Shown piece after piece: positions 8,519-16,604 of a stretch of DNA of 64,000 nucleotides. The notes below the pieces were generated by a model. The model saw only the letters and a list, made by a program, of their open reading frames with translations. It made no database searches and was not told the DNA's origin. The stretch is from JBEVOS01 sp044226655 (GTDB lineage: Bacteria > Pseudomonadota > Alphaproteobacteria > Caulobacterales > Aquidulcibacteraceae): NCBI GenBank assembly GCA_044226655.1, contig JBGAGO010000001.1, positions 62,001 through 126,000 on the forward strand, in the 5' to 3' direction. Within the stretch, counting starts at the first letter, position 1. Each line of letters opens with the position of its first letter. Position numbers and translations under genes: made by a program.

Positions 8519-8895
8519 GTGCTTTCCGCATCCGGCCATGGATCGGCGGGGTTTTTCACGCGCGTGTAAATGCGCCCTACCGCCGCTTTCAAGCGCGGCA
8601 GATCATGTTTGAGAATGTTCCAAATGATCTGCGCGTCGATAATTTCGTAGCCGTGTCGCATGACATTGCCGAGATTGGCGATTTGCTTCCATTCGATCGC
8701 AGGCTCTTCGGCTTTCCAGGCGTCGGCGAGGTTGCGGCTGGCTTCGGAAATGATTTCAAGAAAACGCTCGACGGCGCGATAGCGGATGATATCGCCACGA
8801 AAAGCTTCGAACGAGGCGTCGCCGACCGCGCGATCAATCTGATGAATGCTATCGAGAATGTCGAAGAGCCGCAGGCGCGGCGGTCGCTCCGCCAT
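8515..8895 (-). CDS. hepT: HepT-like HEPN toxin (type VII toxin-antitoxin)
   Basis: A 126-residue all-helical HEPN/DUF86 protein. The family RNase motif (RX4-6HXY) appears as LGNVMRHGYE: His and Tyr are kept, but the usual first Arg position is Gly and an Arg precedes the His directly, a variant I have seen in alphaproteobacterial members. HepT toxins cleave RNA and are silenced when the partner MntA attaches AMP to the Tyr. The gene starts 1 bp inside the mntA stop (TGATG) and ends 4 bp inside polA. The order antitoxin-toxin-polA with overlaps at both joints is unusual. Confidence 0.85.
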   Translation of the reverse strand: MAERPPRLRLFDILDSIHQIDRAVGDASFEAFRGDIIRYRAVERFLEIISEASRNLADAWKAEEPAIEWKQIANLGNVMRHGYEIIDAQIIWNILKHDLPRLKAAVGRIYTRVKNPADPWPDAEST

Positions 8896-9188
8896 CAGAA
8901 TACCCGCACCGCCTCGCGGATGACGTCCTGACGGATCAGCGGATGCAGGCCGTTGCGCGTCGTGAGATCGACAGGTCGGCCGAGCAAATCCGCGATCCGG
9001 TCCGCCAGCGCGAAGAATCTGAACCCAAGCTCAGACGTCTTGTCGAGATCGCAAAACAGATCGACATCGCTCTGCGGTCCGGCGGTTCCACGCGCCTCCG
9101 AACCAAACAGGTACAATGAGCGAATACCCTCGGCCTGCAATTCCGGCTCAAGGTCACGCAGACGTTCGAGGACAGAAGCCGTAGCCAT
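8895..9188 (-). CDS. mntA: MntA-like minimal nucleotidyltransferase antitoxin
   Basis: A 97-residue nucleotidyltransferase of the minimal DNA-polymerase-beta fold. It has YLFGSEARG followed by SDVDLFCD, the GSX10DXD signature with both Asp residues, and a third likely metal-binding Asp in RPVDLTTR. In the known type VII system MntA adds AMP units to a HepT tyrosine and so disarms it. It is the first gene of the mntA-hepT-polA run. No Shine-Dalgarno precedes the ATG, and a TATCTT box ends only a few nt upstream, so a leaderless transcript is possible. Confidence 0.87.
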   Translation of the reverse strand: MATASVLERLRDLEPELQAEGIRSLYLFGSEARGTAGPQSDVDLFCDLDKTSELGFRFFALADRIADLLGRPVDLTTRNGLHPLIRQDVIREAVRVF

Positions 9189-9324
9189 ACAATAAAGATA
9201 GCATCTCTATAGGGCTGGGTCAGCCCCAAAGCGCCTTCGTCGCGTCCGAGCGCTCCTCACGCACCGCGCGAGAGACCAACCGCATAACGCCGATTGCGAT
9301 GGGCGAATGCCCCGCCGACGCGCC

Positions 9325-9555
9325 TCAGTGCCCGTGATCTTCTGCGTTGGGGTCGAGCACGAAGCGGCGGTCGCAATAGAGGCACTCGACGAAATTGTCC
9401 TCGCCCATGTCGTAATAGACCAGCGGATGGCCGAGTGCGCCGCCGCCGCCATCGCATTTGACGCGGCGCGAGGTCACCACGATGGTCTCGGGCGCGGGGA
9501 TCGCATCGGCGTCGCCCGGCTGGACGTGATCGGGCCCGGTTGAAGCTTGGCTCAT
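9325..9555 (-). CDS. Zinc-finger CHCC protein, NDUFS6-like
   Basis: A 76-residue protein whose C-terminal half has the Cys-His-Cys-Cys pattern VKCDGG, ALGHPLVYYD, ECLYCDRRFVLD. This is the zf-CHCC domain of the mitochondrial complex I 13-kDa subunit (NDUFS6) and its alphaproteobacterial relatives; the bacterial proteins bind zinc and are thought to join complex I as accessory subunits. I took the ATG at 9555 (MSQASTGPDH); the longer frame starts inside the divergent ABC gene's leader. The role in this organism is by family only. Confidence 0.85.
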   Translation of the reverse strand: MSQASTGPDHVQPGDADAIPAPETIVVTSRRVKCDGGGGALGHPLVYYDMGEDNFVECLYCDRRFVLDPNAEDHGH

Positions 9556-9629
9556 GGCCCCGTACCTAAAGGGGGCCGGCCCGCCCGGCAAGATTCCCGC
9601 CTCTTCAGGGCCTCTCCTCAAGGACCGGC

Positions 9630-10562
9630 ATGCCCCTCCCCGATTTCGCGATCGAGGCCAAAGGTCTCGAAAAGACCTACCGCGGCCAGAACAAGGAGCC
9701 GCCGAAACAGGCGCTCAAGGGCATCGATCTGGTCATTCCCCGCGGCTCGTTTTTCGGCCTGCTGGGTCCGAACGGCGCCGGCAAATCGACCTTCATCAAC
9801 ATTCTGGGCGGGCTGGTCGTGAAGACGGGCGGAACCGCCGCGATCTGGGGCCATGATATCGACGCCGATCCGCGCAATGCGCGCGGATCGATCGGCATCG
9901 TGCCGCAAGAGCTCAACATGGACCCGTTCTTCTCGCCGCGCGAAAGCCTGGAGAACCAGGCCGGGTTCTACGGCGTGCCGAAGGCCGAACGGCGCACCGA
10001 GGAAATCCTCAAAGCCGTGGGCCTCTGGGATAAGCGCGACGCCTATGCGCGCACTTTGTCCGGAGGGATGAAGCGGCGCCTGCTGGTCGCGAAGGCCATG
10101 GTGCACGCCCCGCCCGTTCTGGTGCTCGATGAGCCCACGGCGGGCGTCGATGTCGAATTGCGCCGCCAGCTCTGGGATTATGTGAAGGAATTGCACGAGC
10201 GCGGCGTCACCATCGTGCTGACGACGCATTATCTCGAAGAAGCGCAGGCGCTCTGCGACACCATCGCGATCATCAATCATGGCGAGGTCATCGCGCTGGA
10301 GCCGACGCGCAATCTGCTGGGCCGGCTCGATCAGAAGACCTTGCTGGTGAAGCCGGTCGATGCGCTCGCCGCGTTGCCGCAGGGCTTTGAAGATGTCGGC
10401 GGCGCGCTCAAACCCGATGGCGCCCTGTCGATGACCTATAAAACCAGCGCCCACACCGTGGAGGAATTGCTCGACCGCGTGCGCCGCGCCGGCATTTCGA
10501 TCCGCGATCTTTCCATCGAAGAACCCGATCTCGAAGACGTGTTCGTCGAACTCACGAAATAA
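9630..10562 (+). CDS. ABC-2 type transporter ATP-binding protein (YadG-like)
   Basis: A 310-residue ATPase subunit. Walker A is GPNGAGKST (about residues 47-55), the Q-loop VPQEL, the signature LSGGMKRR, Walker B VLVLDEPTAGVD, and the H-loop LTTHYLEEA. The C-terminal 80 residues form the accessory domain common to ABC-2 exporter ATPases, ending IEEPDLEDVFVELT. The set resembles YadG/NodI-type ATPases that work with a separate ABC-2 permease. No permease gene adjoins; the next gene, 21 bp on, is an aldo/keto reductase. Substrate and direction are unknown. Confidence 0.9.
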   Translation: MPLPDFAIEAKGLEKTYRGQNKEPPKQALKGIDLVIPRGSFFGLLGPNGAGKSTFINILGGLVVKTGGTAAIWGHDIDADPRNARGSIGIVPQELNMDPFFSPRESLENQAGFYGVPKAERRTEEILKAVGLWDKRDAYARTLSGGMKRRLLVAKAMVHAPPVLVLDEPTAGVDVELRRQLWDYVKELHERGVTIVLTTHYLEEAQALCDTIAIINHGEVIALEPTRNLLGRLDQKTLLVKPVDALAALPQGFEDVGGALKPDGALSMTYKTSAHTVEELLDRVRRAGISIRDLSIEEPDLEDVFVELTK

Positions 10563-10583
10563 CGCATCCGCACTGAGGGGATT

Positions 10584-11600
10584 ATGCAAAGCAAACGTTT
10601 GGGCAAGAGCGGCATTTCCGTCTCGACGATCTGCATGGGCACGATGACGTTCGGCAATCAGGCCGACGAGGCGATGTCGCATCGCATCCTCGATCAAAGC
10701 TTCGAGGCCGGGATCAATTTCTTCGACACGGCGGAGAATTATCCCGTGCCGCCGAAGGAGGAATGGGCGGGCCGCACGGAGGAGATCGTCGGCCGCTGGC
10801 TCAAAACCAAGAACCGCGATTCCATTATTCTCGCCACCAAGGTCTGCGGACCGAGCCATGGCTGGATCAAAGGTTCGCAGCGCGCCGGCATGACCGCGCT
10901 CGACCGCCACAACATCACGCGCGCCATCGAAGCGAGCCTCAAGCGGCTGCAAACCGACTACGTCGATCTCTACCAGACCCATTGGCCCGATCACGGCGCG
11001 CCTTATGAAGAGCACATGCGCGCGCTCGACGATCTCGTGCAGGCCGGCAAGGTGCGCATTCTCGGCTGCAGCAACGAAACGAGCTGGGGCCTGATGAAAA
11101 GCCTAGCGACGTCGGAGCTCTATGGCCTCGCGCGCCATGAGACGATCCAGAACAATTTCAGCCTCAACAATCGGCGCTTCGAGGACGAGCTGGCGCAAGT
11201 GTGCCGCCAGGAGGGCGTGAGCCTCATCCCCTATTCGCCGCTCGCCGGCGGCGTGCTTTCAGGCAAATATCAGGGCGGCGCCACGCCCGAGGGCGCGCGT
11301 TTCTCCACCTATATCCAGATCGGCGGGCGCCAGGGCGTGATGGCCAAACGCTTCGTCAACGAGAAATCGCTGGCGAGCACGGAGCGCTATGCGGCGATCG
11401 CGGCGGAGGCTGGCATCCACGTCGTGACGCTCGCGACCGCCTGGTCGAAACAACATGACTTTGTCGCCTCCACCATCGTCGGCGCCACCCACGAAAACCA
11501 GCTCGCGCCGATCTTCGCGGCGGCCGATCTGACGCTCAGCGATGAGGTGATGAAGGCGTGCGACGCCGTGTCGAAGCAATATCTCTATCCGATGGGATAA
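10584..11600 (+). CDS. Aldo/keto reductase (Tas-like)
   Basis: A 338-residue NADPH-dependent aldo/keto reductase. The catalytic tetrad is visible: Asp and Tyr in FFDTAENYP (about 48-53), Lys in ILATKVCG, His in YQTHWPD. The NADP-binding end includes GCSNETSWG and VGATHENQL. The longer than usual active-site loop after EEWAGRTEEIVG is typical of Tas/YajO-like members. It reduces carbonyls; the substrate is unknown. It follows the ABC ATPase on the same strand by 21 bp and is likely co-transcribed, though no joint function is evident. It is followed by a palindromic repeat. Confidence 0.92.
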   Translation: MQSKRLGKSGISVSTICMGTMTFGNQADEAMSHRILDQSFEAGINFFDTAENYPVPPKEEWAGRTEEIVGRWLKTKNRDSIILATKVCGPSHGWIKGSQRAGMTALDRHNITRAIEASLKRLQTDYVDLYQTHWPDHGAPYEEHMRALDDLVQAGKVRILGCSNETSWGLMKSLATSELYGLARHETIQNNFSLNNRRFEDELAQVCRQEGVSLIPYSPLAGGVLSGKYQGGATPEGARFSTYIQIGGRQGVMAKRFVNEKSLASTERYAAIAAEAGIHVVTLATAWSKQHDFVASTIVGATHENQLAPIFAAADLTLSDEVMKACDAVSKQYLYPMG

Positions 11601-11622
11601 TCGCCGATTCACGCACGTCCTC

Positions 11623-11728
11623 TGTCATTCCGGACAGCGCGCAGCGCTGATCCGGAACCCAGGGGCAGATGCGCGGCGCTTCTTGATCCCCTGGGTTCCG
11701 GGTCTCGCTTCGCGAGCCCGGAATGACA
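11623..11728. repeat. 106-bp palindromic intergenic repeat
   Basis: The ends are exact inverted repeats (TGTCATTCCGG at 11623-11633 and CCGGAATGACA at 11718-11728). Inside, GATCCGGAACCCAGGGG is mirrored by CCCCTGGGTTCCGG, with short hairpins between (GCGCGCAGCGC; CTCGCTTCGCGAG). It lies between convergent genes. The sequence style (TCATTCCGG...GATCCGGAACC) is that of interspersed palindromes common in alphaproteobacterial genomes. It could fold as a bidirectional terminator. Confidence 0.8.
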
Positions 11729-11751
11729 GAATGCTTTGCGGCGCGCGAAGA

Positions 11752-14700
11752 TCACCACGTATCGATCCATTTCAGCCGCTTGCCCTCGCCCTTCGGCCTT
11801 TCGCCCGCCGCCTTCAGCGCCTCCACGATCCACCGCCTCGTATCCGCCGGATCGATCACGTCGTCGATGATGAAGCCGTTGGCCTGGTTGAGCGCTTTGC
11901 CGCGCTGATAGGCGGCGGCGACCATTTCGTCGAACTTGGCTTTGCGCGCGGCGGGATCTTCGATGGCGGCGAGTTCGTTGCGATAGCCGAGCTTCACCGA
12001 GCCTTCGAGGCCCATGCCGCCGAACTCGCCTGTCGGCCATGAGGTGACGAACATCGAGGCCCAGTTCGAGCCGCCCGTCATCGCCAGCGCGCCGAGGCCA
12101 TAGCTCTTGCGCAGGATCACCGAGAGCAACGGCACGGAGAGATTGGCGCCGATCACGAACATGCGCGCGGCGTGGCGCACCAGGCCCGTGCGCTCGATCT
12201 CGGGGCCGACCATGATGCCGGGCGTATCCGAAAGCGAGAGGATCGGAATGTCGTAGGCTTCGCAGATTTGCATGAGGCGCGCGGCTTTATCTGCGCCGTC
12301 GCTGTCGATGGCGCCGCCGAGATGCGTCGGATTGTTGGCGATGAGGCCGAGCGGGCGCCCTTCGATGCGCGCAAACGCCGTGATCATGCCGGGGCCGAAG
12401 CGCGGGCGAAGCTCGAGCACGGAGCCCTCGTCGCACAGCGTTTCGATCAATTTGCGAATGTCATAAACGCGCAGCCGGTTCTCTGGGATGGCGCGGCGCA
12501 ACAGCCGCTGATCGGCGCAGGCCCAATCCTTCACGCGGCCTTGGAAGAACGAGAGATAATGCTTCGCCGCGATGACGGCTTCGGCTTCATCCGCCACCGT
12601 CACGTCGATGACGCCGCTCTTTTCCTGATCTTCGACCGGGCCGATTTCTTCGGGCCGGTAGATGCCCAGCCCGCCGCCTTCGATCATCGCCGGCCCGCCC
12701 ATGCCGATGTTCGAATCTTTCGTCGCGATGATGACGTCGCAGCAGCCGAGCACGCTGGCATTGCCGGCGAAGCATTTGCCGCTTGTCACGCCGATGAAGG
12801 GCGCAACGCCGGAGAGCGTTCCCAACAGATTGAAGCCGCGCACCGGGCCGGCGGCTTCGGTATCGCCCGGCCTGCCGCCGCCGCCTTCGGTGAAAAACAC
12901 CAAAGGCGCTTTCCAGCGATGGACCAGCTCGAACATGCGGTCCATTTTTAGATGATTGTAGGCGCCCTGCGTGCCCGCGAGCACGGTGTAATCATAGCTC
13001 ATCGCCGCCGCGCGCGCGTGTTCTTCATCGAACAGCGCGCCATTGATGCGGCCGAAGCCCATCACAAGCCCATCGGCCGGCGTGCGGTCGATCAATTCTT
13101 CCAGCGAGGAGCGCCGCCGCCGCGCAGCGACCGTCAGCGCGCCATATTCGAGAAAGCTGCCGGGATCGCACAAATCCTCGATGTTTTCGCGCGCCGTGCG
13201 CTGGCCGCTTTTGCGCCGGCGCTCCACAGCGTCCGGCCGCGCCGCATCGCGCGCCTTGTCCTGGCGCGCCATGACCTCGGCAAGATCGCCGCGGATGTGA
13301 TCGAGATCGACCTCCTCGCGCACGGCCCCGCCTTCATCGCCCGCACCCATCTCCTCGATGAAGATCAGCGGATGATCCTCGAACACCGTGTCGCCGGTTT
13401 CGACCGTGATGGCGCGCACGATCCCCGCGGCGGAGGCGGCGACGACATGCTCCATCTTCATCGCTTCCATGATGAGCGCGTCCTGCCCCGCGCGCACGCG
13501 GTCGCCGATCTTCACGAGAATGGCGCCGATCGTGCCCTGCAGCGGCGCACGCAGCGCGCGTGTTCCTTCCGGCCCTTCGATATCGGTGTCGAGCGCTGCT
13601 TGCGCTTCGGCGACAGCAACAGCGGCCCCTTCGCCCTTGCCATGCGCGAGCACGGCCAGCGGATCGCGCGCATCGATCTGCGCGCCCGCACGGCGGGGCG
13701 CCTGCGCCGCCGTTTCAAAATAGAGTTTCGTGTGCGGCTGCGCAGCCGTCAGCGCCGCGGCTTCGCGCTCGACAAAGCCGGTGTCGAACGCGCCTTCGCG
13801 CACGCGCGCATCGGAGAGGATGGCCTGCAGCAGCGGCGCATTGGTCTCCACGCCCGCGATCTTGAATTCCGCGAGCGCGCGCACGGCTTTCGCCGAGACG
13901 GAGGCCATGTCTTCCGCACCGACAGCCACGATCACTTTCGCAAGCAGAGAATCGTAACGCCCGCTGGTGCGATAGCCGGCATAGCCATAGCCATCGACGC
14001 GCACGCCTGGGCCGGAGGGCGGCTCATAAGCCGCAAGCACCCCGCCCGTCGGCTTCAAGGCGCCATCCGCGCCAAGCTTCTCCAGATTGACGCGCGCCTG
14101 CAGCGCCACGCCGCTGGTCTGCGGCGGCTCGGCCAAGCCTACATCCGCGAGCGAGGCGCCCGCGGCCAATTCGATCTGCGCGCGCACGAGATCGAGGCCC
14201 GTCACCTCTTCCGTGACGGTGTGCTCCACCTGCAAGCGCGCATTGGCCTCGATGAACACGAAGCGGTCGCCGCTGACGAGAAATTCGATGGTGCCGAGAT
14301 TCTTGTATTTGGCCGCCTCCGCAATGCGCACGGCCGCGCTCAGCAGGCGCGCGCGCATCGCATCTCCGATCATCAGCGCCGGCGCGATCTCGATGATCTT
14401 CTGGCGCTGGCGCTGCAGCGAACATTCGCGGTCCCACAGATGCGTCGCGCGCGCGCCATCGCCCGCGATCTGCACCTCGACATGGCGCGCAGGCGCGAGG
14501 AATTCTTCGAGATAGACCGCATCATCGCCGAAGCTTTGCTTGGCTTCCGAGCGGCAGCGCTCATAGGCGGCCGGCAAATCTTCCAGCGTCATCACCGGGC
14601 GCATGCCGCGCCCGCCGCCGCCGGCCACGGCCTTCACCATCACCGGCGCAGCAAGCGCGGCCATGAAGCGCTCGGCCTCTTTGAGGCTCAACCCGCCCTT

Positions 14701-15099
14701 GGCGCCGCGCAGCACCGGAACATCGGCCTCCTCCGCCAGCGCCCGCGCGCGGGCCTTATCGCCGAATAGTTCAAGGCTCTCAGGCGAAGGCCCGATGAAG
14801 ACGAGGCCCGCTTCGGCGCAGGCGCGCGCGAAGGCGGCGTTCTCGGCGAGAAAGCCATAGCCGGGATGAACCGCCTCGGCGCCTGCTTCACGCGCCAGCG
14901 CCACGATCTGCGCGATGTCGAGATAGGCCGCGGCGCCCTGCCCTTTGAGCGGACGCGCCTCGTCGGCTGTCTTCACGTGCAGCGACAGCGCATCGTCTTC
15001 GGCGTAGACGGCCGTGGTCGCGACGCCCATCTCGGCGGCGGTGCGCGCGATCCTGATGGCGATCTCGCCGCGATTGGCGATCAGCAGACGCTTGAACAT
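11752..15099 (-). CDS. Single-chain biotin-dependent acyl-CoA carboxylase (LCC-like)
   Basis: A 1115-residue fusion. The biotin carboxylase part (about 1-450) starts MFKRLLIANRGEIAIRIART and has the glycine-rich ATP loop KAVAGGGGRGM and EANARLQVEHTVTEE. The biotin carrier has EAMKMEH with biotinyl Lys548. The carboxyltransferase (about 600-1115) has TEGGGGRPGDT and TGGSNWASMFVTSWP. Most bacterial acetyl/propionyl-CoA carboxylases split these parts among subunits; one chain of about 120 kDa matches the long-chain acyl-CoA carboxylases described from Mycobacterium avium and Rhodopseudomonas palustris. The acyl chain length used here is unknown. It stands alone as a monocistronic gene ending beside a palindromic repeat. 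Confidence 0.9.
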   Translation of the reverse strand: MFKRLLIANRGEIAIRIARTAAEMGVATTAVYAEDDALSLHVKTADEARPLKGQGAAAYLDIAQIVALAREAGAEAVHPGYGFLAENAAFARACAEAGLVFIGPSPESLELFGDKARARALAEEADVPVLRGAKGGLSLKEAERFMAALAAPVMVKAVAGGGGRGMRPVMTLEDLPAAYERCRSEAKQSFGDDAVYLEEFLAPARHVEVQIAGDGARATHLWDRECSLQRQRQKIIEIAPALMIGDAMRARLLSAAVRIAEAAKYKNLGTIEFLVSGDRFVFIEANARLQVEHTVTEEVTGLDLVRAQIELAAGASLADVGLAEPPQTSGVALQARVNLEKLGADGALKPTGGVLAAYEPPSGPGVRVDGYGYAGYRTSGRYDSLLAKVIVAVGAEDMASVSAKAVRALAEFKIAGVETNAPLLQAILSDARVREGAFDTGFVEREAAALTAAQPHTKLYFETAAQAPRRAGAQIDARDPLAVLAHGKGEGAAVAVAEAQAALDTDIEGPEGTRALRAPLQGTIGAILVKIGDRVRAGQDALIMEAMKMEHVVAASAAGIVRAITVETGDTVFEDHPLIFIEEMGAGDEGGAVREEVDLDHIRGDLAEVMARQDKARDAARPDAVERRRKSGQRTARENIEDLCDPGSFLEYGALTVAARRRRSSLEELIDRTPADGLVMGFGRINGALFDEEHARAAAMSYDYTVLAGTQGAYNHLKMDRMFELVHRWKAPLVFFTEGGGGRPGDTEAAGPVRGFNLLGTLSGVAPFIGVTSGKCFAGNASVLGCCDVIIATKDSNIGMGGPAMIEGGGLGIYRPEEIGPVEDQEKSGVIDVTVADEAEAVIAAKHYLSFFQGRVKDWACADQRLLRRAIPENRLRVYDIRKLIETLCDEGSVLELRPRFGPGMITAFARIEGRPLGLIANNPTHLGGAIDSDGADKAARLMQICEAYDIPILSLSDTPGIMVGPEIERTGLVRHAARMFVIGANLSVPLLSVILRKSYGLGALAMTGGSNWASMFVTSWPTGEFGGMGLEGSVKLGYRNELAAIEDPAARKAKFDEMVAAAYQRGKALNQANGFIIDDVIDPADTRRWIVEALKAAGERPKGEGKRLKWIDTW

Positions 15100-15175
15100 C
15101 CATCCTCCCGCGCGCCTCTTGGCTCAGCGTCGCGGAAAAATGGTGGCCGGTCCGGCTAGGCCGGCGCAAGCCCCT

Positions 15176-15832
15176 TCACGCCGGCCGGCGCGCGAGCACG
15201 CTGACGGCGAGCAGCTTGGCGCCATCGCGGTCGGCGCGTTCGTCCAGCAAGGTCCAGCCGCCGGCGGCGAGCAATTTCGCGGCCTGGCCGATGCGCTCGA
15301 ACCCTTGGGCGGCGGCGACGCCTGTCGCATGATCCGGGTGCGTCCCGCGCTGCGTGATGACGAGGCGCCCGCCCGGTCTCAGCACGCGCGCGATCTCCAT
15401 CAGCGCACGCGCGGGCTGCGGCCAAAACGCAAACGAGTTCACCGCGAAGGCGCGGTCGAACAAATAATCGCGGAACGGAAGATCGCCGGCGTCGGCGCGC
15501 ATCACCACGGCGCGGCCGCGCGCAACCTCGTTGTGCATCGCGCGCGCGGCCGCGCGGGCGGCGGGCGGCGCGTGATCGATTCCGGCGACGAAGCCTTGCG
15601 GACCCACGCGCGCCAGCGCGGCCTTCATAGCCTCGCCAGGACCGCAGCCGACCTCAAGCACGCTATCTCCGGCGCCCGGATTGAGCAGGTCGAGCGCGGC
15701 GCGATTCTGACCGCCGCTCATCATCGCCATGCTCCAGAACGCGAGCGATCTGGCCACGCCGCGCGGCGCGCCAAAGAGCGGCGCATCGACCCGCGCTTCG
15801 CGCGGCGGCGCATTTGCAAGAACGGCGTGCAT
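15176..15832 (-). CDS. Class I SAM-dependent methyltransferase
   Basis: A 218-residue methyltransferase. Motif I is VLEVGCGPGEAM (about residues 45-56), the acidic motif II is GIDHAPPAA, motif post II RADAGDLPF, and motif III VLRPGGRLVITQ. This is the UbiE/Methyltransf_11 style of fold. The substrate is unknown. I set the start at the ATG at 15832 because GGAGAAGG lies just upstream; the frame is open for another 130 codons but those overlap the divergent CHAP gene. The acyl-CoA carboxylase start lies 76 bp downstream on the same strand. Confidence 0.85.
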   Translation of the reverse strand: MHAVLANAPPREARVDAPLFGAPRGVARSLAFWSMAMMSGGQNRAALDLLNPGAGDSVLEVGCGPGEAMKAALARVGPQGFVAGIDHAPPAARAAARAMHNEVARGRAVVMRADAGDLPFRDYLFDRAFAVNSFAFWPQPARALMEIARVLRPGGRLVITQRGTHPDHATGVAAAQGFERIGQAAKLLAAGGWTLLDERADRDGAKLLAVSVLARRPA

Positions 15833-15956
15833 GACCTTCTCCGCTGCCCCGAACTCCCGGCGCTTTGACGCCGTGAACCCGCGCTGCGGATGCGTAGCCG
15901 CTGTCGAAATCACTAATAATGTGTTAACGCCGAACTCGCCTTGGCGGGAGATTGCG

Positions 15957-16604
15957 ATGGCGACCGGACCTCTACTGAACCGTGCGAGCAGCCTATTTGG
16001 CGTCGTCGCGTTGTTTACAATCGCGATTTTGGGCGCGGTGGCGCTGCGGCCGAGCGTGCTCGCGGCGGTCCGTTCGCCGCAGGCCGAGGCCGCCGAGCCC
16101 GCGCCGGCCGCCACAGCGCCCACCGCAACCATCGTAGAGCCCGTCGTCGCGCCGATCTCGCCGCCGGTCATCGCGCCCATTCCCGCGGCCGAAAATCTTT
16201 CCGCCGACACGCCGCGCGTCATCCATCCCGACGCGCCGCTGCAATGCGCGATCTATGCGCGCCAACGCACCGGGGTTTCGCTCTCGGGCGCGGCGCGGCT
16301 GTGGTGGGACCAGGCCGAGGGCCGCTACCCGCGCACCCATCAGCCGCAGATCGGCGCCGTGATGGCGATGGGCGGCACGCCGAGCGGGCATGTGGCCGTC
16401 GTCGCCGCGATCCGCGGCCCGCGCGAAATCCTGGTCGATCAGGCGAACTGGATGAACCAGGGCGAGATCATGCTCGGCGCGCTGGTCGTCGATGTCTCGC
16501 CGAACAACGATTGGAGCCAGGTGCGTGTCTGGCATGTGCCGAGCAATCAGCTCGGCCTACGCGCCTATCCGGTGATGGGCTTTATCCTGCCGCAGCCGAT
16601 CTAA
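15957..16604 (+). CDS. Exported CHAP-domain peptidoglycan amidase
   Basis: A 215-residue protein: an N-terminal hydrophobic helix (about 13-32), a Pro/Ala/Glu-rich spacer to about residue 90, then a CHAP domain. The nucleophile is Cys in LQCAIYARQRTG, the base His in SGHVAVVAAI, and the third residue Asn in LVDQANWM; the tail has NDWSQVRVW and YPVMGFI. CHAP domains act as amidases or endopeptidases on peptidoglycan, so this is likely a cell-wall hydrolase tethered to or secreted across the inner membrane. GGCGGGAG precedes the ATG. Its stop overlaps the convergent SDR stop by 4 bp. Confidence 0.85.
   Translation: MATGPLLNRASSLFGVVALFTIAILGAVALRPSVLAAVRSPQAEAAEPAPAATAPTATIVEPVVAPISPPVIAPIPAAENLSADTPRVIHPDAPLQCAIYARQRTGVSLSGAARLWWDQAEGRYPRTHQPQIGAVMAMGGTPSGHVAVVAAIRGPREILVDQANWMNQGEIMLGALVVDVSPNNDWSQVRVWHVPSNQLGLRAYPVMGFILPQPI

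Noticed and set aside
7091..8569. 492-codon + strand frame opposite polA
   Set aside because: Shadow of polA; no plausible start context and no motifs.
4558..9188. A defence island from the TIR gene to MntA-HepT
   Set aside because: The genes between and around are housekeeping (polA) and composition does not change, so grouping is not supported.
12952..14769. 605-codon + strand frame opposite the acyl-CoA carboxylase
   Set aside because: Antisense shadow of a well-supported enzyme; composition is His/Arg-rich without recognisable motifs.
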